From: JAEUMD01 sp964559355
GTDB taxonomy: Bacteria; Pseudomonadota; Alphaproteobacteria; Rhizobiales; Hyphomicrobiaceae
Direction: 5' to 3'
DNA: 10,004 nt
Assembly (NCBI GenBank): GCA_964559355.1
Contig: CAZLHQ010000123.1
Location: 1 to 10,004 of the forward strand
The notes below the pieces were generated by a model. That model ran no database searches. It saw only the letters and a program-made list of their open reading frames with translations, and was not told where the DNA came from. This document shows, piece after piece, positions 1-8,174 of the stretch. Within the stretch, counting starts at the first letter, position 1, and each line of letters starts with the position of its first letter. A program made the translations under genes and the position numbers.

Positions 1-262
1 TGTAGGAGACGTTGGAGCCCAAGTAGTAGCCGCGGGTCTTCAACTCGCCGGCCGTCAACTCGCTCGCGCCGATATTGTAGAGCAGCAGCGCCTGCACGCT
101 GTTGAGCTCGGAGCCGCCGACACGGTCGAACTCATCCTTGATGACATCGAGCAGAAGGCGATGCAGACGCTCGATCAGGCGCAGCGCCTGAAGGTATTCG
201 GTGCGGAACTCGCCATCCTCGGCTGGCGCGCGGTTCCGCGACGGATCAAAAGCAACACTCAT
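1..262 (-). CDS. ldtR: MarR-family winged-helix regulator, LdtR-like (5' part only)
   Basis: Only the first 87 codons are present; the rest lies beyond the left edge. The translation, read from the minus strand, begins MSVAFDPSRNRAPAEDGEFR and continues into LIERLHRLLLDVIKDEFDR, then NSVQALLLYNIGASELTAGE and LKTRGYYLGSNVSY. This matches the N-terminal dimerisation helix and the helix-turn-helix of LdtR-type MarR proteins of Hyphomicrobiales. LdtR in Candidatus Liberibacter is known to control an L,D-transpeptidase gene and osmotic stress tolerance through cell-wall remodelling. The ATG at 262 is preceded by AGAGG at a spacing of 6 nt, which supports this start. The protein is expected in the cytoplasm, bound to DNA as a dimer. 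The region just upstream carries CTAAA/TTTAG half-sites that could be its own operator (inference). Family assignment is by recognition of the motif pattern; the target genes are not visible here. Confidence 0.85.
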   Translation of the reverse strand, partial: MSVAFDPSRNRAPAEDGEFRTEYLQALRLIERLHRLLLDVIKDEFDRVGGSELNSVQALLLYNIGASELTAGELKTRGYYLGSNVSY

Positions 263-337
263 AGACAGCCTCTTACTGTTTGACGCATTCCCGACTTTTG
301 TTTTTTGTTCGGTTAGATCAGACAGTACATGAGACGA

Positions 338-394
338 CTAAAGGTTGCCTAAATAGGTATAGTAAAAGAACATTTAGGGGGGGATCGGCTTTAG
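338..394. promoter_or_regulatory. Candidate operator: four CTAAA/TTTAG half-sites upstream of ldtR
   Basis: In the gap between the hydrolase stop and the ldtR start, CTAAA occurs at 338-342 and 349-353, and its complement TTTAG at 373-377 and 390-394. The sites form nested inverted repeats: CTAAAG with CTTTAG, and CCTAAA with TTTAGG. The stretch CCTAAATAGG (348-357) is itself a short palindrome, and the first two sites are 11 bp apart, about one helical turn. The region is AT-rich against a GC-rich background and lies 76-132 bp upstream of the ldtR start. A dimeric MarR-type protein such as LdtR would suit this arrangement, but no bound protein can be shown from sequence. A 7-G run follows at 377-383. 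Confidence 0.35.
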
Positions 395-430
395 ACTTCC
401 GTAACCCTCACGATCGCAGTGGAATAACCA

Positions 431-1534
431 TCAAACGCGCGCAACCTGCATTTGAGTGCGCGTCGGCAACTCCAGCTCTTCACCTGCCGGCAGCGGGGCA
501 AAGTAGGCCGCCACCGCCGCGTCGCTCACATCGGCAAGCGTCGGCGGACGCCACACCGGCTGGTTGTCCTTGTCGACCAACGCCGCCCGCACACCCTCGG
601 CAAAATCGTGATCCTCCAGGCTGCGGCACGCCAGCCGATAATCGGCGGCAAGCACCTGGCGCAGATCCATGCCACGCGCCTCACGCAGATGCCGCAGCGT
701 GATCTTGAGCGACGTTGGCGAGCGCTTGGCGAGATCGGCGACGATGCCTTTTGCGAAATCGTGCTCATTGCCAGCGACGGCTTCGAGCCGGCTGACGATC
801 TCCTCGACCCGGTCGGCCGCGAAACACTCATCGATCAGCTGCGCGTGCGACAGCAGCGGAGCGGCGCCCGGCTCCTGGTGCAAATCATCGAGCAGGGGAT
901 CGACGGGTTGCGCATCGGCAAGTGCCGCCTCGATCGCATCGAACCGCTCGGCCGCAATGCAATGCGTGACGAGCCCCAGCGCATAGGCGTCGGCTCGTTC
1001 GATCGTGCGCCCTGTCAGCCCCAGATAGGTGCCGAACTCGCCCGGCAACCGCGCCAGACGATGCGCAACCCCGACATCGGGAAACAGACCAATCATGGTC
1101 TCGGGCATGGCGAAACGGTAGCCGGGGCCTGCCACGCAATGCGTGTTGTAGATGGAAATGCCAACACCCGACCCCATCACCATGCCGTCAATCAGCGAAA
1201 CCGTCGGCTTAGAGAAACACTCGAGCGTCCAGTTGAGACGGTACTCGTTGGCGAACGCGGCCCTGGCGCGCGCTGGCTCCTGGCGGTGCCACGCGATCAA
1301 CTCGCGCACATCGCCGCCGGCCGAGAATGCCTTGGCGCTCATCGAGCGTATCGCCACCGCATAAAGCCCTGGATCGCGCGCCAACACCGGTATGGCCCCG
1401 GCGATCACCGCGCGCATCGCCGTGTCGAGCGCGTTGAGAGCGCGCGTGCGCTTCAACACGATGCGTGCCAGCGCGCCCTGCCGCTCGATGGCGATATCGG
1501 CCGTAGCCGGCTCATCCACAGACTTCAGCGTCAT
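431..1534 (-). CDS. Enoyl-CoA hydratase/isomerase family, probable 3-hydroxyisobutyryl-CoA hydrolase
   Basis: The 367-residue product belongs to the crotonase superfamily and looks like 3-hydroxyisobutyryl-CoA hydrolase, which releases CoA from 3-hydroxyisobutyryl-CoA in valine breakdown in the cytoplasm. Visible motifs are KAFSAGGDVREL near residues 68-79 (CoA/oxyanion-hole region), DGMVMGSGVG near 116-125, and FAMPETMIGLFPDVG near 142-155, which carries the Glu and Asp expected for the hydrolase branch. The C-terminal part with SPTSLKITLRHLREARGMDL and a DKDNQPVWRPPTL segment is also typical of that branch rather than of short enoyl-CoA hydratases. The open frame extends to 1693, but the ATG at 1534 is preferred: it has AAGGA 5 nt upstream and the conserved region starts soon after it. 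No other valine-pathway gene is in the window. A plain enoyl-CoA hydratase function is the main alternative. Confidence 0.87.
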   Translation of the reverse strand: MTLKSVDEPATADIAIERQGALARIVLKRTRALNALDTAMRAVIAGAIPVLARDPGLYAVAIRSMSAKAFSAGGDVRELIAWHRQEPARARAAFANEYRLNWTLECFSKPTVSLIDGMVMGSGVGISIYNTHCVAGPGYRFAMPETMIGLFPDVGVAHRLARLPGEFGTYLGLTGRTIERADAYALGLVTHCIAAERFDAIEAALADAQPVDPLLDDLHQEPGAAPLLSHAQLIDECFAADRVEEIVSRLEAVAGNEHDFAKGIVADLAKRSPTSLKITLRHLREARGMDLRQVLAADYRLACRSLEDHDFAEGVRAALVDKDNQPVWRPPTLADVSDAAVAAYFAPLPAGEELELPTRTQMQVARV

Positions 1535-1727
1535 TTGCGTCCTTGTCCACCGGTCATCGACACATAAGTGCGGCCACACGCCCTGCAGTGATCTTCCGCA
1601 GCCGAATTTCCGGGCTATACACCACGATCGATTGCGATGAAACTGATGGCTGATTCGCATCGGCAGCAGGACCGTGGGGGCGGTGGCTGCCAATCGTCAA
1701 GACATGCGATGGGGGACGACCAGACAC

Positions 1728-3089
1728 ATGCGCCGTGGTCTTACGGGCCTTGCTATTGCGCTCGGCGTTGGTCTTGCGACGACAGCACCGGTTGGGGCTG
1801 AGGATCGCGAGCCGATGCGGTTTGTCATCGATCCCACAGTGATAAACGAGATCGATCCCGCGCTGCTGGCCGGTAAAAGGTCGCCCAAACTCAGTGAGCC
1901 TGCCCTGCGGAGCGGACCACCTGACCTGCCGCTGGCACAATCGGCTCCCGCCACCGCACAAGCCACGACGACCACCAACATATCCGTTTCCAAACGGCCC
2001 CCCGGCTCACAACAGCCCGGTGAGGCAAGCTGGCCCGTGACGCTCAACGAGGTGCGCGAGCGTCAGGAGCTCAAGGCCTCGGGCAAAATCGAACAATGGC
2101 AGGTCGATGAGGTGAAAGCCGCACAGGCAAGCTGCGCCGCGATTCTGAAGCGCATCGATGCCGTGGCGGTGATCGAAGACCCGTTGAAAGATGGCGAGTG
2201 CGGCACGCCTGCGCCTGTTCGTCTCGTCAGCATCGGCAAGAAGCCCGAGGTCGTGCTGTCGCCGCCCGCGCTCGTTACCTGTGAAATGGCCGAAGCGCTG
2301 CACACCTGGATCAAACAGGATCTGCAGCCGATGGCGCGCAAGCATCTGGGCGGCCCGGTCATCAAGATCGAGAAGATGAGCGACTACTCCTGCCGCAACG
2401 CTTATGGCCGGGCCAAGGGTCGCCTGTCCGAGCATGGACGCGCCAATGCGCTCGATATCGCCGGCTTCACAACGGCGCGCGGCGAGTCCACGACGTTGTT
2501 GGCCGACTGGGGTATGACCGCGCGCGACATCCGCCGCCAGGTCGCCGCCGCGAAAGCCAATGCGATAGCCGCCGAAGCCAAGCGCGTCGCCGCCGAGCAG
2601 CAAGCCCGCCAGAACGCACGCTCCTCGCCCCATCACGGGTCACAACAGCCCGGCGCATTAGCCTCCAGCGCGACAGCCTCGGTCGAGACGGGAACGATAC
2701 CACCAACCGCTCTGGGCGTTTCTGCTGGCGCGCCTGCTGGCGGCATCGCGCGTGCCTCGATCATCGAGGGTATTCCGCGCGTCACTGTTTCGATTCCCGG
2801 CGCCAGCTCCGAACCAAGCCAGCCGTCGGAATTCTCCGGTCAAATGAGCCGCCTGGGCGGCCCGCCCCCGGTGCGCCCCGCCAGCTTCGGCACCGCCATC
2901 GTCAAGACCGCCGGCAGCCCCGGCCCCGCGGTCGACGAGTTGCGCAAGCAGCGTTTCCTGCGTGGCGCACACGAAAGCGCCTGCAAGATCTTCGGCACCG
3001 TGCTCGGGCCCGAGGCCAACAACGCGCATCGTAACCATTTCCACATCGACATGGCCACGCGCGGCGCTACCGGCGCCTTCTGCCAGTAG
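1728..3089 (+). CDS. Secreted extensin family protein (extensin-like C-terminal domain) with a large insert
   Basis: With the start at 1728 the product has 453 residues. It begins with a classic signal peptide, MRRGLTGLAIALGVGLATT, ending near PVGA-ED, so it should be periplasmic. After a Pro/Ala-rich stretch comes the extensin-like domain: PVRLVSIGKKPEVVLSPP near 163-180, SDYSCRNAYGRAKGRLSEH near 218-236, then NALDIAGF to 248. The domain resumes at FLRGAHESACKIFGTVLGP (410-428) and ends with AHRNHFHID (433-441). About 147 residues rich in Ala, Ser, Pro and Gly separate the two parts. Six cysteines (136, 158, 185, 222, 419, 452) suit three disulfides. The SxH...D and HxH pattern resembles LAS-type peptidoglycan peptidases, so a cell-wall role is plausible, but the activity is unproven. 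GTG 1674 and ATG 1704 are alternative in-frame starts. GGGGGA lies 11 nt before 1728, a long spacing. The gene is divergent from the hydrolase gene. Confidence 0.78.
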   Translation: MRRGLTGLAIALGVGLATTAPVGAEDREPMRFVIDPTVINEIDPALLAGKRSPKLSEPALRSGPPDLPLAQSAPATAQATTTTNISVSKRPPGSQQPGEASWPVTLNEVRERQELKASGKIEQWQVDEVKAAQASCAAILKRIDAVAVIEDPLKDGECGTPAPVRLVSIGKKPEVVLSPPALVTCEMAEALHTWIKQDLQPMARKHLGGPVIKIEKMSDYSCRNAYGRAKGRLSEHGRANALDIAGFTTARGESTTLLADWGMTARDIRRQVAAAKANAIAAEAKRVAAEQQARQNARSSPHHGSQQPGALASSATASVETGTIPPTALGVSAGAPAGGIARASIIEGIPRVTVSIPGASSEPSQPSEFSGQMSRLGGPPPVRPASFGTAIVKTAGSPGPAVDELRKQRFLRGAHESACKIFGTVLGPEANNAHRNHFHIDMATRGATGAFCQ

Positions 3090-3230
3090 CCCGCCCAACA
3101 CGCGCCGACCGCCTCTGCCGCCGCCTCTTCAGCCTTTTGAATGGGGAGGCTTGCATTGACGCGAAGGGGCGGGGAATGTGGCGCAGACTTAGACAGGTTG
3201 GATGCGGCGCGAGCGGCCTGCTTTGCACCG

Positions 3231-3268
3231 CCCGCAATCCTTATCGCCCACAATCCTTTTTCGCCCAC
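3231..3268 (+). repeat. Imperfect 16/17-bp tandem repeat abutting the hemB start
   Basis: CCCGCAATCCTTATCG (3231-3246) is followed directly by CCCACAATCCTTTTTCG (3247-3263) and a third partial copy CCCACA, which runs into the ATG at 3269. The two full copies differ by a G/A change and by the T-rich segment. The repeat takes the place where a Shine-Dalgarno sequence would be expected, and none is visible. Its function is unknown; it may affect translation of hemB or be a chance duplication. Confidence 0.5.
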
Positions 3269-4345
<1,077 letters not shown>

Positions 4346-4356
4346 GGACCAGCGGG

Positions 4357-4375
4357 GGCCACGATGGCGATGGCC
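4357..4375. terminator. Weak inverted repeat between convergent hemB and the cyd operon
   Basis: GGCCA (4357-4361) and TGGCC (4371-4375) can pair around a 9-nt loop in the 43-bp gap between the two convergent stop codons. There is no T-run on either side. A shared bidirectional transcription end would be expected in this gap, but the hairpin is short, so this is only a candidate. Confidence 0.2.
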
Positions 4376-4388
4376 GCGGACTGGGGTA

Positions 4389-4511
4389 TCAACGGGCGAT
4401 GAAGAAGCGAATTGCATAAGCGACGGTCGCTACGCAGACGACACCGGCCACCCACAGCGCGAGGAACCACAGCAGGCGGTTGGCAAGCGGGGCTTGCGGC
4501 TTATCGTTCAA
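4389..4511 (-). CDS. DUF2474-type small membrane subunit of the bd-type quinol oxidase (40 aa)
   Basis: This 40-residue protein reads NDKPQAPLANRLLWFLALW after the start and then VAGVVCVATVAYAIRFFIAR, that is a short basic N-terminus, one transmembrane helix (about residues 13-33) and a basic end. It fits DUF2474, a tiny protein encoded directly after cyanide-insensitive cydAB genes and comparable in size and position to CydX of Escherichia coli, which stabilises the oxidase. No ATG is available; a TTG at 4511 overlaps the cydB stop as TTGA, with GGGAGGTG a few bases upstream inside the last cydB codons. That layout suggests translational coupling and a matched dose of the small subunit. The family call rests on the sequence pattern and position; a structural role in the oxidase is inferred. 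Confidence 0.85.
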   Translation of the reverse strand: MNDKPQAPLANRLLWFLALWVAGVVCVATVAYAIRFFIAR

Positions 4512-5512
4512 TGATAGCCACCTCCCGGCATGACCTTGCCGCGAAATACCCAGTAGCCATATGCCGTGTAGGCAAGAATGAGCGGGATCAGAATTGCCGC
4601 TCCCGCTAGCAGAAACGCCAAGCTCTTGTCGGGCGCTGCCGCATCCCAGATCGTCACCGAGGGCGGCACGATCATCGGATAGAAGCTGATGCCCAGTCCG
4701 ATGTAGCACAGCACAAACAGCGCCAGAGTTGCAACAAAGGGTACGCCCTCCTCGCCGCGCCCCAAGCCCGACACCAGACGCCAAGCCGCATAAGCGGTGG
4801 CGAGCGGAACCGGTGCGGTATAAAGCATGGCCGGAAACGAGAACCAACGCGCCATGAACTTGGCATCGAGAAACGGCGTCCAGATGCTGAACATAGCAAT
4901 CGCCGCCAACAGGAGCAGTGCGCCGGGCTTGGCAAAGCGGTAGGCGCGTGCCTGCAGATCCCCCTGCGTCTTCAAGATCAGCCATGTCGCCCCAAGCAGA
5001 ACGTAGCCGACCAACAATGCGATTGCCGTGGCGATGCTGAAGGGCGTCAGCCAGTCGTACCAGCCCCCCGCATAGGCGCGGCCTTCGACCTTGATGCCTT
5101 GCACCAGCGCGCCCAATGCAATGCCTTGAGCCAGCGTTGCGATGATCGAGCCGATGAAGAACGCCCAATTCCAGATCCACTTGCCCCGCTCCGTTCGCCA
5201 GCGGAACTCGAAAGCCACGCCCCGCAGGATCAGACCCAGCAGCATTGCCGTCAGCGGCGCATAAAGGGCTGGCAATACGATAGAGTAGGCGAGCGGAAAA
5301 ACAGCGAACAATCCGCCGCCGCCGAGCACCAGCCACGTCTCGTTGCCATCCCACACCGGTGCGACCGAATTCATGGCGGTGTCTTGGTTGTCTTTGCCGC
5401 CTAGGAACGGAAACAGGATGCCGATGCCCAGATCGAAGCCGTCGAGAACGACGTAGGCCAGCACGGCAAATGCGATGAGACCGGCCCAGATGAACGCGAG
5501 ATCGAATACCAT
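4508..5512 (-). CDS. cydB: Cytochrome bd-type quinol oxidase subunit II
   Basis: CydB (334 residues) is the second integral membrane subunit of the bd-type quinol oxidase, pairing with CydA in the inner membrane; the complex reduces oxygen to water with electrons from quinol. The N-terminus has the family signature VLDGFDLGIGILFPF (residues 22-36), followed by NSVAPVWDGNETWLVLGGGG (48-67) with the conserved Trp-Asp-Gly-Asn. About eight hydrophobic segments follow, and the protein ends VMPGGGYH. The ATG at 5512 has GAGGAG 9 nt upstream. The gene starts 19 nt after the cydA stop and its own stop overlaps the DUF2474 start, so the three genes form an operon. The equivalent in the cyanide-insensitive branch is also called cioB. 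Confidence 0.95.
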   Translation of the reverse strand: MVFDLAFIWAGLIAFAVLAYVVLDGFDLGIGILFPFLGGKDNQDTAMNSVAPVWDGNETWLVLGGGGLFAVFPLAYSIVLPALYAPLTAMLLGLILRGVAFEFRWRTERGKWIWNWAFFIGSIIATLAQGIALGALVQGIKVEGRAYAGGWYDWLTPFSIATAIALLVGYVLLGATWLILKTQGDLQARAYRFAKPGALLLLAAIAMFSIWTPFLDAKFMARWFSFPAMLYTAPVPLATAYAAWRLVSGLGRGEEGVPFVATLALFVLCYIGLGISFYPMIVPPSVTIWDAAAPDKSLAFLLAGAAILIPLILAYTAYGYWVFRGKVMPGGGYH

Positions 5513-5531
5513 TGTGTCTTACTCCTCGATC

Positions 5532-6941
5532 TCAATGGGACCGGGCGCGGCCCGATGCCCGCGCCATGGCCGGCCCCGGAGCGATACCGGAAGCGTGTTG
5601 CGGCATGTGCGGATCGAGCCCACCGGTATCGTCGTGTGGTGACTTGCCCATCAATCGCAGAACGTAGACGGTGCCTGCTCCGAAAACCGTCAGATAGACG
5701 AAAAAGAATGCAATCAACGAAGCTTCTACGGCTGGAGCGGCGATGCTCGACACGCTCTCGGAGGTGCGCAGCAAGCCGTAGACCGTATAAGGCTGCCGCC
5801 CCACCTCCGTCGTGATCCAACCGGCAAGCACGGCGAGAAAGCCCGACGGACCCATCAGGATCGCCGACCAATGCAGCAACCTCGCTTCGAAGAGTCGGCC
5901 CCGCAAACGCGCCAACAAGCTCCACAAGCCGATGACGAGCATGCCAACCCCGACGCCGATCATGATGCGGAAGCTCCAGAAGACGAGCGTGGTGTTCGGC
6001 CAATCCTGCTTCGGCCAAGCCTTGAGCCCTTTCACCTCACCGTCCCAATCGTGCTTGAGGATCATACTGCCCAGTTTGGGGATTTCGATCGCATACCGAG
6101 TCTCGGCGGCCTCGTTGTCGGGCCAGCCGAAGAGGATCAGCGGTGCGCCTTTGCGGGTTTCATAATGCCCCTCCATTGCCGCCACCTTCATCGGCTGATG
6201 CTCAAGCGTGTTGAGCCCGTGCAAATCGCCAGCAAAGATCTGCACCGGCGTCACCAGTGCCGCCATCCACATCGCCATCGAGAACATGACGCGCGCGGCC
6301 GCATCCTGACGGTCGCGCAGGAGATGCCAGGCACCGACCGCGCCGACCACGAAGGCCGTTGTCAGGTAAGCCGCCAGAACCATGTGAGCGAGGCGATAGG
6401 GGAAAGAAGGATTGAACACCACGGCCCACCAATCGGCCGGCACGAATTGCCCCTTGTCGTTCATGGCGTAGCCCGCGGGCGTCTGCATCCAACTGTTGAC
6501 CGACAAGATCCAGAACGCCGACATCAACGTTCCGGCGGCCACCATTGCCGTGGCGAAGAAATGCAAACGCGGCCCGACCTTCTCTCGGCCGAACAACATG
6601 ACGCCCAGGAACCCGGCTTCGAGGAAGAATGCGGTCAGAACCTCGTAGCCCATGAGCGGTCCAAGCACCGGGCCGGTTTTGTCGGAAAACACGCTCCAGT
6701 TGGTGCCGAACTGGTAGCTCATGACAACGCCGGAAACGACGCCCATGCCGAATACAACGGCGAAAATCTTCAGCCAATATTGAAACACCCGCATGTAAAC
6801 GTCCCGGCCGGTGAGAAGGAAAAGACCTTCGAGCACCGCGAGATAGCTCGCCAATCCGATCGTGAACGCGGGAAAGATGATGTGCGCGGAGACAGTAAAG
6901 GCGAACTGCAACCGTGCGAGATCGACCGCCGTCATATCCAT
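5532..6941 (-). CDS. cydA: Cytochrome bd-type (cyanide-insensitive class) quinol oxidase subunit I
   Basis: CydA (469 residues) carries the hemes and the quinol site of a bd-type terminal oxidase in the inner membrane. Expected ligands and acidic residues are visible: His20 in TVSAHIIFPAF, Glu100 and Glu108 in GYEVLTAFFLEAGFLG, His186 in YRLAHMV, and a Met near 327 in FWSFRIMIGVG. GRQPYTVYGLLRT follows at 381-393. The periplasmic quinol loop between about residues 240 and 318 is short and contains KAWPKQDWP, as in the cyanide-insensitive (CIO) class, also named cioA. The ATG at 6941 is chosen because GGAG lies 8 nt upstream and it fits the conserved N-terminus MDMTAVDLARLQFAF; the frame is open to 6977. 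The last 30 or so residues form a hydrophilic tail rich in His, Pro and Ala. The cydDC maturation genes are not in the window, in keeping with many CIO operons. Confidence 0.95.
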   Translation of the reverse strand: MDMTAVDLARLQFAFTVSAHIIFPAFTIGLASYLAVLEGLFLLTGRDVYMRVFQYWLKIFAVVFGMGVVSGVVMSYQFGTNWSVFSDKTGPVLGPLMGYEVLTAFFLEAGFLGVMLFGREKVGPRLHFFATAMVAAGTLMSAFWILSVNSWMQTPAGYAMNDKGQFVPADWWAVVFNPSFPYRLAHMVLAAYLTTAFVVGAVGAWHLLRDRQDAAARVMFSMAMWMAALVTPVQIFAGDLHGLNTLEHQPMKVAAMEGHYETRKGAPLILFGWPDNEAAETRYAIEIPKLGSMILKHDWDGEVKGLKAWPKQDWPNTTLVFWSFRIMIGVGVGMLVIGLWSLLARLRGRLFEARLLHWSAILMGPSGFLAVLAGWITTEVGRQPYTVYGLLRTSESVSSIAAPAVEASLIAFFFVYLTVFGAGTVYVLRLMGKSPHDDTGGLDPHMPQHASGIAPGPAMARASGRARSH

Positions 6942-7006
6942 TGCATAAGCTCCAATCCGGCTCGGCGGCGGTAACATCCCAAGGCAAAATCCCGACTTTG
7001 GAGATC

Positions 7007-7012
7007 ATAATA
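7007..7012 (-). promoter_or_regulatory. Possible -10 element of the cyd operon
   Basis: On the minus strand TATTAT lies about 65 nt upstream of the cydA start, within a short AT-rich island (about 7005-7017) in the 277-bp gap between the DUF2155 stop and cydA. No good -35 hexamer stands 16-18 bp further upstream, so an activator-dependent promoter or a chance match are both possible. I saw no FNR-type TTGAT-N4-ATCAA site in this gap. Confidence 0.2.
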
Positions 7013-7218
7013 TTTGCAGATACGAATGGCCAGCGCCACTTATGCTGCGATGCCAAAAGCGGGCCCTCATGCGCACCCGATGGCGTCATCGAGAGATCGC
7101 ACGCGAAATGCACAAGCTTATGAGAATGTGCAGCAGCCTTTGCGGATCGCGGCGCCGATTGCAGTACGGCACGCATGGATGGAAAACCTGCGATCAGCAC
7201 CTGCTTCTGACGTGTGCT

Positions 7219-7707
7219 TTATCTGCGGACGCGACGGCGCGCGCTTGCCTGGCCATCGCCTTCTGCGGTGCCGCTCTGAGCCGGCGCACCGGTGGCAGCC
7301 TGCGCATTGGCACCAACGCCCGGCTGCTTGCAGCCCGTCAGCCAGATGTCGAACACGGGATGCTCGACCGCGTTGAGGCCCGGACTCTCTGCGAACATCC
7401 AGCCTGAGAAGATACGCTTTTGCACGCCATCGAGCGCCTTCTCGTCGACCTCCACGAACGAGGTCGTTTTGGGCTGCTCGGTCGGCGGCCGTGTGAAGCA
7501 GGTGCGCGGGGTGACTTTCAACGAGCCAAACTCGACCGTCTGATCGAGCGGCACCTCGAGCTTGGAGATGCGCGCGGTGACTTTGTCGAGCGCGGCAAAC
7601 AGGGCGACCTTGTTCTCGAGACGGTCCGCCGATGCGGGCAATGGAGCCCAAACGACAGCCGTCGCTGCCGCTGCCAGCGCGCACACACCGCTGAGCGCGC
7701 GCATCAT
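7219..7707 (-). CDS. Secreted DUF2155 domain protein
   Basis: The 162-residue product starts with a signal peptide, MMRALSGVCALAAAATAVVW, ending near PLPASA-DR, so it is probably periplasmic. The mature part follows the DUF2155 pattern closely: FAALDKVTARISKLEVPLDQ, then TVEFGSLKVTPRTCFTRPP, then FSGWMFAESPGLNAVEH and PVFDIWLTGCK. Two cysteines remain after processing (70 and 126) and may form a disulfide. The domain ends near 127 and is followed by a low-complexity Ala/Gly/Gln tail with an RRRVRR end. The family's function is not established. In alphaproteobacteria it is commonly found beside an NDUFA12-type gene, as here. The start is uncertain: ATG 7707 gives the best signal peptide but has no ribosome binding site, whereas ATG 7752 has GGGA 9 nt upstream and would add 15 residues. 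Confidence 0.85.
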   Translation of the reverse strand: MMRALSGVCALAAAATAVVWAPLPASADRLENKVALFAALDKVTARISKLEVPLDQTVEFGSLKVTPRTCFTRPPTEQPKTTSFVEVDEKALDGVQKRIFSGWMFAESPGLNAVEHPVFDIWLTGCKQPGVGANAQAATGAPAQSGTAEGDGQASARRRVRR

Positions 7708-7808
7708 GCGCGGCACGAGGAATTTGGCGTCCTGGTCACAACGGCCGAGCATCGATAGCGATCCCGAAATTACGTGCGCGAGTTTAAGCGGTCGGGCAGT
7801 GCCAAGGC

Positions 7809-7870
7809 TAGAGCCTGATCGTCTGAGATGGAAACGCATGCGATTCTATCGAGTGCGTGAATCAGACTCT
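7809..7870. repeat. Palindromic intergenic repeat, copy 1 (REP-like)
   Basis: The element begins CTAGAGCCTGATC and ends GAATCAGACTCT, giving imperfect inverted ends: CTGAT 7815-7819 with ATCAG 7861-7865, and GTCTGA 7821-7826 with TCAGAC 7862-7867 as an alternative pairing. Its core, 7827-7850, is a near-perfect 24-bp palindrome around CGCATGCG (7835-7842), with one A/A mismatch pair and one G/T pair. Elements with TAGAGC-TGATC ends are abundant between genes in Hyphomicrobiales. It lies just upstream of the DUF2155 gene, in the gap that follows the NDUFA12 gene. Confidence 0.6.
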
Positions 7871-7882
7871 CAAACAAGGACT

Positions 7883-7935
7883 TAGAGCAGGCCACTGTGG
7901 CACGAAGCGATTCGATTAAAGATGAACCTGCTCTA
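7883..7935. repeat. Palindromic intergenic repeat, copy 2 (REP-like)
   Basis: TAGAGCAGG (7883-7891) pairs perfectly with CCTGCTCTA (7927-7935). Inside the closing stem lie CCACTGTGG (7892-7900) and CGAAGCGATTCG (7903-7914), each able to form a small hairpin; the second has a GCGA loop. The first bases resemble those of copy 1 (TAGAGC), and the two copies are only 12 bp apart, which makes them a pair. As RNA this would be a small branched structure; as DNA it may simply be a mobile REP-type repeat. Confidence 0.6.
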
Positions 7936-7937
7936 GG

Positions 7938-8174
7938 CCAAGACAATGATGGAGCTTTGCGGCGAAAAGTCCGGCTTCGACATCACCGCCGAACACCTGC
8001 CTCATACTGGCGTGGCCAGGGCTGGCATCTGCGATCCATTTCACTCGATTCCCCACGATCCCGCCCCACGATCCCGATGGACATTGGGCGGCAATGGTGG
8101 CGCCACGGTGACTGCGCCTCTATACGGCGGCAGCATGCAACCTGCTCCGCTAGCCGGATTTCCCGACTAACGAG
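7938..8174. other. Intergenic stretch without a supported gene
   Basis: This is the rest of the gap between the NDUFA12 gene and the DUF2155 gene (7708-8174, 467 bp with the repeats). A plus-strand frame from 7946 to 8170 could give 74 residues, starting MMELCGEKSGFDITAEH, but it has no clear ribosome binding site. Its third codon positions are only moderately GC-rich, it is unlike any family I know, and it contains a 13-bp duplication. I do not call it a gene. No tRNA or terminator was recognised. Confidence 0.5.
8051..8076 (+). repeat. Perfect 13-bp tandem duplication
   Basis: CCCCACGATCCCG occurs twice head to tail, at 8051-8063 and 8064-8076, with no mismatch. Thirteen is not a multiple of three, so a gain or loss of one copy would shift any reading frame across it. 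The lack of divergence suggests a recent slippage event. Confidence 0.9.

Noticed and set aside
452..1567. Long plus-strand open frame of 371 codons
   Set aside because: It is antisense to the crotonase-family gene, which has clear motifs, a ribosome binding site and a conserved start. The plus-strand translation is Arg/His-rich with no family signature.
5871..6974. Plus-strand open frame of 367 codons opposite cydA
   Set aside because: The translation is rich in His, Arg and Glu as expected of an antisense shadow of a membrane protein gene, and cydA is certain.
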